Positions 37,415 to 46,483 of a DNA stretch of 64,000 bases are shown piece by piece. Under the pieces are notes generated by a model that saw only the letters and a list, made by a program, of their open reading frames with translations, did no database searches and was not told where the DNA came from. The position numbers and the translations under genes were made by a program. The stretch comes from Nostoc sp. 'Peltigera membranacea cyanobiont' 210A (GTDB taxonomy: Bacteria > Cyanobacteriota > Cyanobacteriia > Cyanobacteriales > Nostocaceae): assembly GCF_002246015.1 (NCBI RefSeq), contig NZ_NOLJ01000003.1, positions 384,482-448,481 on the forward strand, written 5' to 3'. Numbering within the stretch: the stretch's first letter is position 1; each line of letters starts with the position of its first letter.

Positions 37415-37999
37415 TTATTTTTCTGTTTGTTCTACCAAGTCTTCTGGACGCGCACCTGCACGTGGCGCATCTGCGGGCAGTCCATGTGGTTCGAGGACGC
37501 CTTTGGGTAGGTAAACTAGTTCGCGCAGTGGTGTCACCATTGGATCGTCTGTTACTTTATACGGCAGACGACCTAGCGCCACGTTGTCATAATTCAATTC
37601 ATGGCGATCGTAAGTGGCAAGCTCATATTCTTCTGTCATAGATAGACAGTTAGTGGGGCAAAATTCCACACAATTACCACAAAAGATACAAACTCCAAAG
37701 TCAATGCTGTAGTGGTTGAGTTTTTTCTTTTTGCTGGCTTTGTCGTATTCCCAATCTACTACAGGTAGGTTAATTGGACAAACGCGAACGCAAACTTCGC
37801 AAGCGATGCACTTATCAAATTCAAAGTGAATCCTACCGCGAAACCGTTCGCCAGGAATTAGTTTCTCGTAAGGGTACTGTACAGTAATTGGACGCCGCCG
37901 CATGTGGTCGAAGGTGACAGAAAGTCCCTGACCAATGTAACGCGCAGCTTGTACTGTTTCTTTGGCGTAATCACCAACTTGTTTCAGGAACTTTAGCAT
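37415..37999 (-). CDS. ndhI: NAD(P)H-quinone oxidoreductase subunit I (NdhI), 2x[4Fe-4S]
   Basis: Protein of 194 residues from ATG 37999 ([20 protein letters not shown]); the frame extends 21 codons further upstream, but that part lies in repeat sequence. Two ferredoxin-type motifs, [12 protein letters not shown] and [12 protein letters not shown], bind two [4Fe-4S] clusters. The surrounding [20 protein letters not shown] is typical of the cyanobacterial subunit. It carries electrons through the peripheral arm of NDH-1 to plastoquinone. The C-terminal [16 protein letters not shown] tail is as usual in Nostoc relatives. Confidence 0.95.
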   Translation of the reverse strand: MLKFLKQVGDYAKETVQAARYIGQGLSVTFDHMRRRPITVQYPYEKLIPGERFRGRIHFEFDKCIACEVCVRVCPINLPVVDWEYDKASKKKKLNHYSIDFGVCIFCGNCVEFCPTNCLSMTEEYELATYDRHELNYDNVALGRLPYKVTDDPMVTPLRELVYLPKGVLEPHGLPADAPRAGARPEDLVEQTEK

Positions 38000-38055
38000 T
38001 TTGTGTCTCTCTCTTTGTAAGCTATCAGCGTTATTTGTCCCTTGTCCTTCGTCCT

Positions 38056-38106
38056 TGGTCATTAGTCATTTGTACTAATGACTAATGACTAATGACTAAT
38101 GACTAA
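38056..38106. repeat. Heptamer tandem repeat touching the ndhA stop codon
   Basis: ATTAGTCATTTGTAC is followed by four copies of TAATGAC-type heptamers, giving an imperfect hairpin. The stop codon of ndhA (minus strand TAG at 38105-38103) is formed at the edge of this tract. Confidence 0.8.
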
Positions 38107-39221
38107 CCACCAAAAGCGAAGGGAAAGGCTAGTTTCAGGGCGGCGGTTAATAGGAGATTAACCAAACCAACTGGCAACAAAAACTTCCATCCTAAATCTA
38201 ACAGTTGGTCAATCCGTACCCGTGGCACTGTCCAGCGCAGCAGGATGGCAACAAACACTAGTAAATAGGCTTTGAACACGGTCATCGTGATACCCAAAGC
38301 CGCAGTTACTATCTGGAACACGGGATTTAATTCACTGACTCCCACCCAACCAGCGATCAAGTTGAGGGGAATAGGAAAGTCCCAACCGCCCAAGTAGAGA
38401 ATTGCTACTAGTAGGGAAGAAAGGATCAAGTTAACGTATGAACCCAGGTAGAACAGACCAAATTTCATGCCTGAGTATTCAGTCTGATATCCGGCGACGA
38501 TTTCTTCTTCCGCTTCGGGTAAGTCAAAGGGTAATCGTTCGCATTCAGCGAGGACGGCTATCCAAAAGATCAGAAAACCAATTGGTTGTCGCCAAATGTT
38601 CCAGCCTAAGATGCCGTAGCCAGACTGCTGATTGACAATATCAACGGTGTCGAGGCTATTAGACATCATAGCGATCGCTAACACCGCCAGTGACAAAGGA
38701 ATTTCATAGCTAATAGATTGCGCTGCTGCCCGCAACCCTCCTAAGAGGGAGTATTTGTTATTAGATGCGTAGCCAGCCATCAATAAACCAATGGGTTGAA
38801 TGCTTGACAAGGCAATCCACAAGAATACGCCCATGCCCACATTGCTAATTACGATATTCTGTCCAAAGGGCACAATCAGGAACGACAGAAACACCGGAAT
38901 TACAACAATAATTGGCCCCAGAGTAAACAGCCAGGGGTCAGACTTGGCTGGTACTATATCTTCTTTAAATACCAGCTTCAGACCATCCGCTACAGGCACC
39001 AGCAACCCAAAAGGGCCCTGGTATTCTGGGCCAATTCGCTGCTGTGCGGAGGCAGAAATTTTCCGTTCTAGCCAAGTAGCAACTAATACCCCCACTGTTG
39101 CCCCAATCAGCATCAGTATCATTGGCAGCGGCATCCAAATCGCTTTGGCTGTTCCTGCTGGTATACCTAAATCCCGGAGGGATTCAATAAAAGTTCCTTG
39201 GAGGTCAATTCCTGAATTCAT
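38103..39221 (-). CDS. ndhA: NAD(P)H-quinone oxidoreductase subunit 1 (NdhA)
   Basis: Protein of 372 residues, the usual length, with eight or nine hydrophobic helices. Conserved complex I subunit 1 motifs are seen: [56 protein letters not shown] and [20 protein letters not shown] with its quinone-site acidic loop. It anchors the peripheral arm to the membrane and helps form the plastoquinone site. It is the first ndh gene of the ndhA-I-G-E cluster; gltA lies upstream on the same strand, 323 bases away across tandem-repeat DNA. Confidence 0.96.
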   Translation of the reverse strand: MNSGIDLQGTFIESLRDLGIPAGTAKAIWMPLPMILMLIGATVGVLVATWLERKISASAQQRIGPEYQGPFGLLVPVADGLKLVFKEDIVPAKSDPWLFTLGPIIVVIPVFLSFLIVPFGQNIVISNVGMGVFLWIALSSIQPIGLLMAGYASNNKYSLLGGLRAAAQSISYEIPLSLAVLAIAMMSNSLDTVDIVNQQSGYGILGWNIWRQPIGFLIFWIAVLAECERLPFDLPEAEEEIVAGYQTEYSGMKFGLFYLGSYVNLILSSLLVAILYLGGWDFPIPLNLIAGWVGVSELNPVFQIVTAALGITMTVFKAYLLVFVAILLRWTVPRVRIDQLLDLGWKFLLPVGLVNLLLTAALKLAFPFAFGG

Positions 39222-39544
39222 GTTTCCGCTCTTTAAGACATCGAGTCATGGTGAGTTACAACTATTACTTGAATTAATAACTGTAAATTCACCCATTTAT
39301 AATTTTTGCTGTGATGACGCCCGATTGAAAATTTGTTGCCAATTCCCATGCCTAGTATATCGTTGGATGGTTTGACCACCCTGAAGCGAGATAAGAACTT
39401 CTACTTATGGTTGGCATTGAGATTGCTATTGAGGGGACTAGGGACTGGGGACTGGGGACTGGGGACTGGGGACTGGGAGAATAAACAATGCCCAATGCCC
39501 AATGCCCAATGCCCCATGCCCCGTACCCCATGCCCAATCCCTAG
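39222..39544. other. gltA-ndhA spacer with two tandem-repeat tracts
   Basis: Spacer of 323 bases. GGACTGGG-type octamers repeat about five times at 39436-39478, and AATGCCC-type heptamers repeat at 39486-39530. The promoter for the ndhAIGE transcript presumably lies nearer to ndhA. Confidence 0.7.
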
Positions 39545-40681
39545 TTACCGTTGCTCAATGGGGGTATAAGTAACTTCGTGCAGACCGTTGTAAACCTGGG
39601 TAGGACGGAAAATCCGGTTTTCTGCTAGTTGTTCTTTCCAGTGGGCTAGCCAACCGGCAACACGAGCGATCGCAAATATTGGCGTAAACAAGTCTGTGGG
39701 AATACCCATCTTCCTATACACCAAACCGGAATAAAAGTCAATATTGGGATAAATCCCCTTGCTACCGAGTTTTTCTTCTACCACTCGTTCCATTTCTTGA
39801 GCAATGTCATAAAACTTGTCATGCCCAAACTTCTCAAACAATTGCTCTGCTAGTCCTTGTAAAATTATGGCTCGTGGGTCTTTCACTTTATACACACGAT
39901 GTCCAAACCCCATAATCTTAGATTTACTTTGCAGACAGTCCTCTATGTAGGGACGGACATTTTCTACAGAGCCAATTTTTTCTAACATCTGAATTACTTC
40001 TTCATTGGCTCCACCATGCAGAGGGCCACCCAAAGTCCCTACGGCACTAGCAACCACAGCATAAGGATCGGTTAAGGTGGAAGCTGTCACCCTGGCACTG
40101 AAAGTGGAAGCATTCATTGTATGCTCGACTTGAAGTATCAAGCAGATATCAAAAATCCGCGCCATGAGAGGATCGGGTTCTCGCTCATCGAGCATGTATA
40201 GAAAGTTGGCGGAGTAGTCTAAGTCATCACGGGGACGCACAGGATCATTGCCTTTCCGCATCAGTTGGAACGCCGCCACCATCGTGGGAATGGTTGCTAT
40301 CAGGCGCACCACCGAATCTCTAATGTAGACAGGATTATGTAAATCGCGGAGCGAATAAAACAAACCTAAAGCAGCAGCAGAGGCTTGTAGGGCATCCATT
40401 GGGTGGCCGCTTTCTGGAAAGCATTTCATCATGTCCCGAATGCGGTATTTTATCCGCCGGTGGTAACGAACTTCATGCTCAAATGTTTCCAGTTCTTCCT
40501 TGCTTGGCAGTTTACCCCAGATTAAGAGATAAGCAGTTTCTAAGAATGTACTTTTTTCTGCTAGTTCTTCAATCCGAATGCCACGATATTCTAGTATTCC
40601 CTTTTGCCCATCAACATAGCTAATACTTGATTGGGCGGCGGGAATGCCTTCTAAACCAGGCTTGTATTCGCACACCATCAT
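39545..40681 (-). CDS. gltA: Citrate synthase
   Basis: Protein of 378 residues with the citrate synthase signature GFGHRVYKVKDPRA, including the catalytic His, plus HTMNASTFSARVTASTLTDP and GPLHGGANEEVIQMLEKIG with the other active-site His residues. Asp in NIDFYSGLVYRKMG completes the expected catalytic set. It condenses oxaloacetate and acetyl-CoA to start the TCA branch that supplies 2-oxoglutarate for nitrogen assimilation. Length fits the bacterial type II-like short form. Two adjacent ATGs are possible starts. Located just upstream of ndhA on the same strand. Confidence 0.95.
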   Translation of the reverse strand: MMVCEYKPGLEGIPAAQSSISYVDGQKGILEYRGIRIEELAEKSTFLETAYLLIWGKLPSKEELETFEHEVRYHRRIKYRIRDMMKCFPESGHPMDALQASAAALGLFYSLRDLHNPVYIRDSVVRLIATIPTMVAAFQLMRKGNDPVRPRDDLDYSANFLYMLDEREPDPLMARIFDICLILQVEHTMNASTFSARVTASTLTDPYAVVASAVGTLGGPLHGGANEEVIQMLEKIGSVENVRPYIEDCLQSKSKIMGFGHRVYKVKDPRAIILQGLAEQLFEKFGHDKFYDIAQEMERVVEEKLGSKGIYPNIDFYSGLVYRKMGIPTDLFTPIFAIARVAGWLAHWKEQLAENRIFRPTQVYNGLHEVTYTPIEQR

Positions 40682-40789
40682 GGCAACACCATTTGCTTTG
40701 TGAAATATCTGATCAAGCTAACTTACCAGAAATTTATTGTCGCCATAACAGTAGCCGTTCTAACAACAATCGAAAATGTTGAAAAACTG

Positions 40790-41284
40790 TTATAGCAGGT
40801 ACTTGGGTGGTGTCAACCAAAACATCTGACTCCGACCCAGAGGAGAACCTGTTTCTGGTAGTTTTATCCCAATCATACCTGCTTTTTTCAAGACTAAGCT
40901 TCCTTTGACTTCCCCCGATATGAGAATTTCTGCCCAACTGGTCAAATCAGGTTCATGTCCAACCAGCGCCAGTTGGGTATTTTGGGAATAATTTCTTGGT
41001 TCTAACCAGTCTTTTAGCCAACTAGAAATTTGACCATCGTGAGCGAGGTGGCTAGATTCCTCTAACTGAAAGCTTAGTTTTTCTCCTATGAGGATATCAG
41101 CGGTTTGGCGGGCCCGCACGAAGGGACTGGTGAGAATTAAATCAAAGTTTAAACCTAATTTAACAAGTTTCTGGGCAACTTTCTCAGTTTTTTGCCTTCC
41201 TTCTTTGGTAAGGCTGCGCTCCTCATCTTTGATGCCTAATCCCTTGTCTTCGGCGATGCCATGACGAATTAAATATAGTTCCAT
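40790..41284 (-). CDS. sixA: Phosphohistidine phosphatase SixA
   Basis: Protein of 164 residues of the histidine phosphatase superfamily. The N-terminal MELYLIRHGIAED carries the RHG catalytic motif; LTKEGRQKTEKVA, SPFVRARQTADIL and the late ALVGHEPDLTSWA provide the second His and supporting Arg residues. This matches SixA, which dephosphorylates histidine-phosphotransfer domains. It sits near, but not in, the gltA gene region and has no partner kinase next to it. Start ATG 41284 fits the family exactly. Confidence 0.9.
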   Translation of the reverse strand: MELYLIRHGIAEDKGLGIKDEERSLTKEGRQKTEKVAQKLVKLGLNFDLILTSPFVRARQTADILIGEKLSFQLEESSHLAHDGQISSWLKDWLEPRNYSQNTQLALVGHEPDLTSWAEILISGEVKGSLVLKKAGMIGIKLPETGSPLGRSQMFWLTPPKYLL

Positions 41285-41423
41285 ACTTTTAGTTTTATTA
41301 GCGTAGCCCTTGCTTAGTTAGGATTTATGTCTGGTGTGAATTAACTTAATCCTAGTCTTAATCATTATTACCTATTCGTTGATCTGCCATCTGTCCGGCG
41401 CAACACGGTGTTAGATGTTCTAG

Positions 41424-41811
41424 TTACGGATATGGCAATAGGTTTAAACCTTGAATAAATCTGTAATCTCGTTGGTTTTTTGTGATAAACGGGTAATTCC
41501 ACACTATTGCTGTAGCTGCAATAAGACTATCAGGAATGGCTAAATTATGACTGAGCCGATAAGAGCAATAAATCAACTGCTGTGTCAGATACAGCCTGGT
41601 CAATCTTAATGATGTAAAACTGTTTGAGGAAATTTTCTAGTGTTTGTAATTCTACTTTGTTACGACAACCAACCATTAGTTCCATTTGTGTGATTATGCT
41701 AATTGCCAAGTTAGAACTCGCTTTCAGATTTTGCAAACACTTTACTGCTTCCAGAACACCGCGACCTGCATCAATTAAAATATCAGTATCAAAGATGGTT
41801 GAGTTAGTCAT
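41424..41811 (-). pseudogene. VapC-like PIN-domain toxin, frameshifted
   Basis: The frame from ATG 41811 reads MTNSTIFDTDILIDAGRG and continues as a PIN toxin through AVSDTAVDLLL, then hits a stop at 41545. In the next frame the missing end is present: YRLSHNLAIPDSLIAATAIV, then a NYPFITKNQRDYRFIQ segment, ending at a stop at 41424-41426. Joining them restores a normal VapC of about 129 residues with the second acidic cluster (PDSLIAATA). Total length is 388 bases, one more than a multiple of three, so a single inserted base near 41559-41565 explains it. The start overlaps the antitoxin gene by eight bases. Loss of the C-terminus should inactivate the toxin. Confidence 0.85.
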
Positions 41812-42049
41812 GTGACTTTGACCACTCATTTGCTCGAATACCACGCACCCACGCAGTGCTATCAGCTAAATCTTGGCGATCGCTCCACATCCCAATAAAG
41901 CTATCATTTATCAAGTCAATATCTGGCGACTGAGAGGCAGATTCAACTACTGCATATCTTTGTCGCAAAAAAGCAATAAAGTCCATGAGTTGACGCTGTG
42001 CTTCAGGAGGAAGGGATAAAAACTCATTCAACAATTCTTGCTGTGTCAT
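41804..42049 (-). CDS. DUF2281-like antitoxin partner of the broken VapC
   Basis: Protein of 81 residues from ATG 42049 (MTQQELLNEFLSLPPEAQRQ); the frame opens five codons earlier. The N-terminal helix pattern LPPEAQRQLMDFIAFLRQRY is that of DUF2281-type antitoxins paired with PIN toxins, and a C-terminal Trp/Asp-rich part (DSFIGMWSDRQDLADSTAWV) probably wraps the toxin. It overlaps the toxin gene by eight bases, a typical coupled arrangement. It is intact although the toxin is frameshifted. Confidence 0.75.
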   Translation of the reverse strand: MTQQELLNEFLSLPPEAQRQLMDFIAFLRQRYAVVESASQSPDIDLINDSFIGMWSDRQDLADSTAWVRGIRANEWSKSHD

Positions 42050-42107
42050 TCTTATGTCTCTCAAAAAGCAGAACTGATACAGATTTTAACGCTATGTCAT
42101 CAGCTAT

Positions 42108-42300
42108 TTACTCAGATAGCTTTGTCAAAAACTCATCTGGCAGCATTGCCGGAACTAAAGAAGCCACAAAATCAGGTGTGTTTCGCGTCACAATTATTTC
42201 TAAACCTGCCGTAAGCGCCGCAGCACTTGTTACCGCATCCTCAAAATCCACGATTGGGCTATTCAGAGCTTGCCGAATGACTTCATCTGTCACACTGGCC
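42108..42300 (-). pseudogene. C-terminal remnant of a PIN-domain protein
   Basis: The frame encodes ASVTDEVIRQALNSPIVDFE followed by DAVTSAAALTAGLEIIVTRN and a DFxxSxVPxxxPDEFL-type tail, which is the C-terminal half of a PIN protein including the DFED acidic motif. A stop codon immediately precedes Ala-Ser. LDI in the neighbouring frame suggests a further one-base shift, and another stop lies upstream, so the N-terminal half is missing. It cannot be a functional toxin. Confidence 0.7.
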
Positions 42301-42385
42301 TATATCTAAAATGGTAGATTAGAGGGTTTTCAGAGAAATTGGTCTTAGGTTACGCTAACGCTACCCAAGTTACGACTGGACAAAA

Positions 42386-42727
42386 CTATAAAGATTCAAA
42401 AATCTGCTTTACTTGGCTCACAGGAGTTTTGTTCGAGAAAGTATGTAAAATTTTTCCCCTTATGGAACGCTCACGCAATTCAATTTCACCAGTGGTGTGG
42501 TTATAAGAGAAAGCATAGGGAGTGTGATTAATTTTGACCCAGAGTACATTCTTGGTTTCACCGTCACGAACCATAACCTTTATAGGCTCATCGTCTTTTC
42601 TCCAGACAATTGCACCTGCAAGCGCCAGAGAAATTTCGTTTACACCTCCAGCGTGATGGTCAGCGCGTTCCATTACTCCATCGATATAGCTCTTTAAAGT
42701 CTGAATATCTGTTACTTCTAGTGGCAT
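42386..42727 (-). CDS. Hypothetical protein, family not recognised
   Basis: Protein of 113 residues, soluble and mixed alpha/beta. An N-terminal helix (IQTLKSYIDGVMERADHHAG) precedes a beta-rich middle (SLALAGAIVWRKDDEPIKVM; VLWVKINHTPYAFSYNHTTG) and a basic segment (ELRERSIRGKILHTF). I do not recognise the family. The reading frame has good protein character and a plausible ribosome site (AAGGAG before the ATG at about ten bases). It is flanked by toxin-antitoxin genes and remnants, so it may have arrived with them, but nothing shows that it is part of such a system. Confidence 0.65.
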   Translation of the reverse strand: MPLEVTDIQTLKSYIDGVMERADHHAGGVNEISLALAGAIVWRKDDEPIKVMVRDGETKNVLWVKINHTPYAFSYNHTTGEIELRERSIRGKILHTFSNKTPVSQVKQIFESL

Positions 42728-42802
42728 TCTTAACTCCTTTTTACCTGGAATTTTAACTAGTTTATATACGAAAATTTACCGTATATCTACTTGATCCAGT
42801 AA

Positions 42803-43291
42803 TCAGGAAGCTTCACCTGCAAGTTTTAAGACAAATCGCTGTGTTTCATAATCTACACGAAAACCAAGAGAGTTTAACTGATCGAGCAAAGGGGAGAGTA
42901 TATTCAGATGTCCTGCTTGTTTTGCTTTGAGCAAAATACCCAGAGTACCTGTGAATGCAATATTTAACTCCTTCGCATAAGCCCTAGCTAATCCATCGTC
43001 TAAAATGGCTAGAGCATCCGGCATATTTACAGCAAGGGAAATAACTTCACGTTCACCCATACCCAAATTGGGTAAAGTAGGAATCAGTTGCTCGGCAGAG
43101 ACAGGAACAGTTTTTACCCATGTAAAAGTATTCAAGTTAGGTAGCGAAACACCAAGAGCAAGCCCCTGCGCTATCTCAGAAGCCACACCAGGCGGAATAA
43201 TCACTTGACTATACAAATTAGATAACAAATCAAATAAGTTAAGCTGGTAGAGATATTGCAATGCTGAAGTATCAACAATCACATTAGGCAC
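42803..43291 (-). CDS. DUF3368 protein, PIN-like putative toxin
   Basis: Protein of 162 residues. It begins VIVDTSALQYLYQLNLFDLL with the first acidic residue of a PIN-like fold; the middle holds GMGEREVISLAVNMPDALAI, then LDDGLARAYAKELNI, which gives the E and DD acidic cluster, and GTLGILLKAKQAGHL follows. This is DUF3368, usually encoded next to UPF0175 as here. RNase activity is inferred from the fold. Start is GTG. The UPF0175 gene upstream overlaps by eight bases. All key acidic residues are in place, so this module appears functional. Confidence 0.85.
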   Translation of the reverse strand: MPNVIVDTSALQYLYQLNLFDLLSNLYSQVIIPPGVASEIAQGLALGVSLPNLNTFTWVKTVPVSAEQLIPTLPNLGMGEREVISLAVNMPDALAILDDGLARAYAKELNIAFTGTLGILLKAKQAGHLNILSPLLDQLNSLGFRVDYETQRFVLKLAGEAS

Positions 43292-43535
43292 GCGCTAAAT
43301 CCTCAATCAGTTCAGCCTCCGTGAGTTTGAAGGTGCTGATATCATATTTTGCTAGTTGTGAAAGGAATACAACTTTGGGAATACCCGCTAAATTAGCTGC
43401 TGCTCCTGAAGAGAGTTTGCCAAGTTCGTATAACTTCATAGCAGCAGCGAGAAGAACTTCACCTTGTAGCTGTTCTGGTTTTACATTGAGAGCTAATACA
43501 GTTTCTTCTGGAATAGTCAAAGTGAGTTGGTACAT
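43284..43535 (-). CDS. UPF0175 family antitoxin
   Basis: Protein of 83 residues of the UPF0175 family: beta-strand start (QLTLTIPEETVLAL) followed by EVLLAAAMKLYELGKLSSGA and AANLAGIPKVVFLSQLAKYD, which is a helix-turn-helix-like DNA-binding part. The C-terminal TEAELIEDLARA should contact the partner. It overlaps the DUF3368 gene by eight bases, the usual coupled toxin-antitoxin arrangement. Probably represses its own operon. Confidence 0.85.
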   Translation of the reverse strand: MYQLTLTIPEETVLALNVKPEQLQGEVLLAAAMKLYELGKLSSGAAANLAGIPKVVFLSQLAKYDISTFKLTEAELIEDLARA

Positions 43536-43636
43536 GATAATATATGCGCTGCTTTGTTTAGGATCATAATAACGCGCTCATATAACCAAACACTTTGACT
43601 CCAGCATGAGTTACGAGTTTGCCTTATCCTCTGCCT

Positions 43637-44920
43637 CTACTCCGACTGAATCGGATTATCTCTGGGATTAACTAACCTCAACAGTTTTTGCTTAATTTGA
43701 GCGTCGAATACTTCCCATTTCATTTTCGCATAAGCAGAATTTTCGTTGCTGCCAGATAAGAAGCCCATTGGAATTTCAAAGCCACCTGCGCTTGTTCTTC
43801 CACCGCCGAAAAAGCGCCCCGCACTATCTTGTCCAAAGGCTTCTTTGATGAATTCATCGGGGTCAAGGGTAAGTTTACTGGTTCTCAGGGAGCCGATGAC
43901 TATTTCTAGTTCTTCGTCTTCATCGTGAACAATGCCGTAAACTACTGCTGTGTGGACGTTTTCTTCAGTGACAAGAAAATCAGCCGCTTGGGGGATGGCG
44001 TCACGGTCTTCGTAACGTAAGTAACCAACACCAGCAATGGAAAAGTTATTTTGGACGATGCGATTTTTTAGCGATCGCTCGATCACATCCATTACCCGCT
44101 TGGAACGGTTGGCCTGTAAAATGGCATTCAGCAGTTGGGCATCATAAAATCGGCTTAAATATGCCGCTGCCATAAAATCTTCTTCTTGGGCTTGCATGAG
44201 CCGATTTGTATCCGATCGCAAGCCATGCATCAAGGCAGTAGCGCATTTGACGTGTTGATTTATGCTGCTATCTAATGCCAATAACCCCGTTTGGAGGTAT
44301 TGAGTAAAAATTGTTGCCGTCGCTCTTACATAAGGACGGATATCCTCAAACTCTGATTGCAGATCGCCTTGTATACTGTGATGGTCGATCAGTACCACTA
44401 GGGGAATTCCAGCCTGCTGCACCCCTGATAGTAGCTGCGAAGTCGTTCCCTGGTTATCAATTAATACAAAACCTTGATAAGATGACAAATCTTTAGTTTT
44501 TAAGGTTTGCGTTGTCCAGCGTTGGATAGGTAAATTAGTCAGCCTTACCAAGGCAATATTTTCTTGATGGCTCAATGCGCCAGCATAAATAATTTCACAT
44601 TTGATATCATATTGCTGGGCAATTAACTGGTAAGCCCAGGCACAGGAAAGGGCATCAGGGTCAGGAAAATCTTGCAGAATTACCAGTTGGCGATCGTGTC
44701 TGTGTGCCAATAGGGTTCTTTGCAGTTCTTCTGACTTTTGTTGTGTCAGAGAATTACCACGGTGACTGAGATATATAGCCCCATCACCTACCGATGGCGG
44801 TAATGACGGGCTTTTAAATGCAACTTCCACTGGCGCTTTCTCGATTTCAGGTTCCTCTGGGTTTGGCTCTGTGGTCAATGACAAACTCTCAAACTGAGTA
44901 ACGGGAGAATTAAAGTACAT
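43637..44920 (-). CDS. DHH-family phosphoesterase (NrnA/RecJ-like)
   Basis: Protein of 427 residues. After a variable, acidic N-terminus (~1-75) it has DHH motifs: ILQDFPDPDALSCAWAYQLI (motif I with Asp residues), VLIDNQG (motif II) and VVLIDHHSIQGD (motif III, the DHH). The later GGGRTSAGGFEIPMGFLSG is the DHHA1 substrate-binding glycine-rich loop. The domain set suggests an oligoribonuclease or pAp phosphatase of NrnA type, or a cyclic-dinucleotide phosphodiesterase. The exact substrate cannot be told. Length agrees with a cyanobacterial subgroup that carries an N-terminal extension. Confidence 0.88.
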   Translation of the reverse strand: MYFNSPVTQFESLSLTTEPNPEEPEIEKAPVEVAFKSPSLPPSVGDGAIYLSHRGNSLTQQKSEELQRTLLAHRHDRQLVILQDFPDPDALSCAWAYQLIAQQYDIKCEIIYAGALSHQENIALVRLTNLPIQRWTTQTLKTKDLSSYQGFVLIDNQGTTSQLLSGVQQAGIPLVVLIDHHSIQGDLQSEFEDIRPYVRATATIFTQYLQTGLLALDSSINQHVKCATALMHGLRSDTNRLMQAQEEDFMAAAYLSRFYDAQLLNAILQANRSKRVMDVIERSLKNRIVQNNFSIAGVGYLRYEDRDAIPQAADFLVTEENVHTAVVYGIVHDEDEELEIVIGSLRTSKLTLDPDEFIKEAFGQDSAGRFFGGGRTSAGGFEIPMGFLSGSNENSAYAKMKWEVFDAQIKQKLLRLVNPRDNPIQSE

Positions 44921-45583
44921 AGGGAACTTTTTTAAAGTGTGAGGCTCCTTTAATTCAGAAATACTACGAGCAGCAATTCACTGAATTTAGCCACCTTATT
45001 ATGATCTTCGCAAAAATCTCAAGACATTGCACTATACATCTAAGTATATTTCTTGTCAGCAACAGCGCTCAACAATCAACTAACTTCCACTAAAGGGCAT
45101 ACAGCAAGGAAGTTTAGGATATCGGGCTGTATCTGGCAGCATAAATATGTTTTAGGAGTTTTGTTCTCTTTCGTAAATTCAATCAGGGAGATTTTTATCT
45201 AACTTAGGGTATACTTCCTATCTTATACTTTAGAATTAGTCCTTGATATTTGAAATATTCTTATGCTTAATATTCTCATTATTGTGACTATTGAGCAATT
45301 AACAATTATTTTTGATGAACAACGTCTGTTTCGTATCCCCTTTGAAAATTCTGACAATTTAGAGTAAAGTCCAATGGAAAAGGGCAAAATACAAGGGGAA
45401 TAAAGAGCAAAGGGGAAACTCTATATACATACAACAAATTTAAAAGCTTGATAGTTGATGCAATCGCCTTCGTTGCCAGCCATATAGTCACCAATTTCTT
45501 AACACTCAATAACTAAAGTTATTGGCTATTTCCCAAAGAAAGAGGGTATTTCTTCTTTCTGCTTTGCTCCTCTGAGTTTTGGC
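44921..45583. other. Gene-free interval of about 660 bases
   Basis: AT-rich spacer between two leftward genes. Short frames near 45306-45509 have no ribosome site or family character. No hairpin of note. Confidence 0.4.
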
Positions 45584-46081
45584 TCAAAGACCTATAACAT
45601 ACTTTTGCCACTCTGTATGCAGTCCACTCTTAAGATGTTTGCTGACCTCGAAATAGAGACTGCTATAAGGTTGGCGCGGGGGATGACGCAAAGGCATGTG
45701 AGCTTCGTGGGGAGTCCGACTGCCTTTTTTGACATTGCAACGGACACAAGCGGTAACAATATTCTCCCAAGTATCGCCTCCGCCGCGCGATCGCGGTATT
45801 ACATGGTCTAGTGTCAATTCATCCCCTGTGTAACCACAGTATTGACAGGCATGACCATCACGGTGCAATATATTTCGGCGAGTTAGAGGGATTTCTTTAT
45901 AAGGAACGCGTACATAATGACGCAACCGGATCACGGTCGGCAACGGGAAATCGGTGTACAGAAATTTACCGTTGTGTTCCACGCGTTCTGCTTTGCCCTT
46001 GATTAAAAGAACTACAGCACGACGCCAACTCGTTATATTGAGAGGTTCGTAAGAGGCGTTTAAGACTAAAACCTTCCCCAT
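45584..46081 (-). CDS. HNH endonuclease
   Basis: Protein of 165 residues. The N-terminal VLVLNASYEPLNITSWRRAV is typical of a cyanobacterial HNH family. The nuclease core has a zinc-binding CQYC, then LTLDHVIPRSRGGGDTWENI with the catalytic Asp-His, and CVRCNVKKGSRTP with the second Cys pair. It is a stand-alone single-domain protein of usual length. Its biological role is not established; it is conserved in cyanobacteria and not obviously mobile here. Confidence 0.9.
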   Translation of the reverse strand: MGKVLVLNASYEPLNITSWRRAVVLLIKGKAERVEHNGKFLYTDFPLPTVIRLRHYVRVPYKEIPLTRRNILHRDGHACQYCGYTGDELTLDHVIPRSRGGGDTWENIVTACVRCNVKKGSRTPHEAHMPLRHPPRQPYSSLYFEVSKHLKSGLHTEWQKYVIGL

Positions 46082-46483
46082 TATTTGCGCTCAGGGTATG
46101 AGTTTTACAATATATTAACACAAATACACCCTGCTAGGGAGATGAGAAGAAATTATACTTTCGGGAGAATTTGGAAATTAAGTTATGAGTGAGAAGTTAG
46201 GAGTTATGAGTTAAGAGTTGGAAAGTCAAATTTATAACTTGATTAAAATGCTTACGTAGACTGACCTAATCGCGCAGCGTCTCGTAGAGAAGAACGGAGT
46301 GAAAACTTGAGCCGTAGATTTACTTCTAATTCATAACTCTTAACCTTTACTTTAGCGCCGCAACATCTTGTATCAATTCCAATCTGAAGGTTAAACTTCC
46401 TATTTAATCTGATCTCGCTTTTAGGAGCGTGTATAGATAGATAACTTGCAAGTTTAGCCGTGGCGGGATAGGAGTCAGTACAA
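46082..46483. other. Divergent intergenic region with a palindromic repeat
   Basis: Spacer of 402 bases between the leftward HNH gene and the rightward alr gene. A GTTATGAGT-type direct repeat lies near 46180-46215. The palindrome CGCGCAGCGTCTCGTAGAGA is at 46271-46290. Both promoters should be here. Confidence 0.45.
46269..46293. repeat. Palindromic repeat of the GCGTCTCGTAGAGAAG family
   Basis: ATCGCGCAGCGTCTCGTAGA followed by GAAG is the reverse complement of the TCTCTACGAGACGCT-type repeat seen at 13454. Confidence 0.55.

Noticed and set aside
45306..45509. A 67-residue frame in the spacer before the HNH gene
   Set aside because: No ribosome site and no recognisable protein character.
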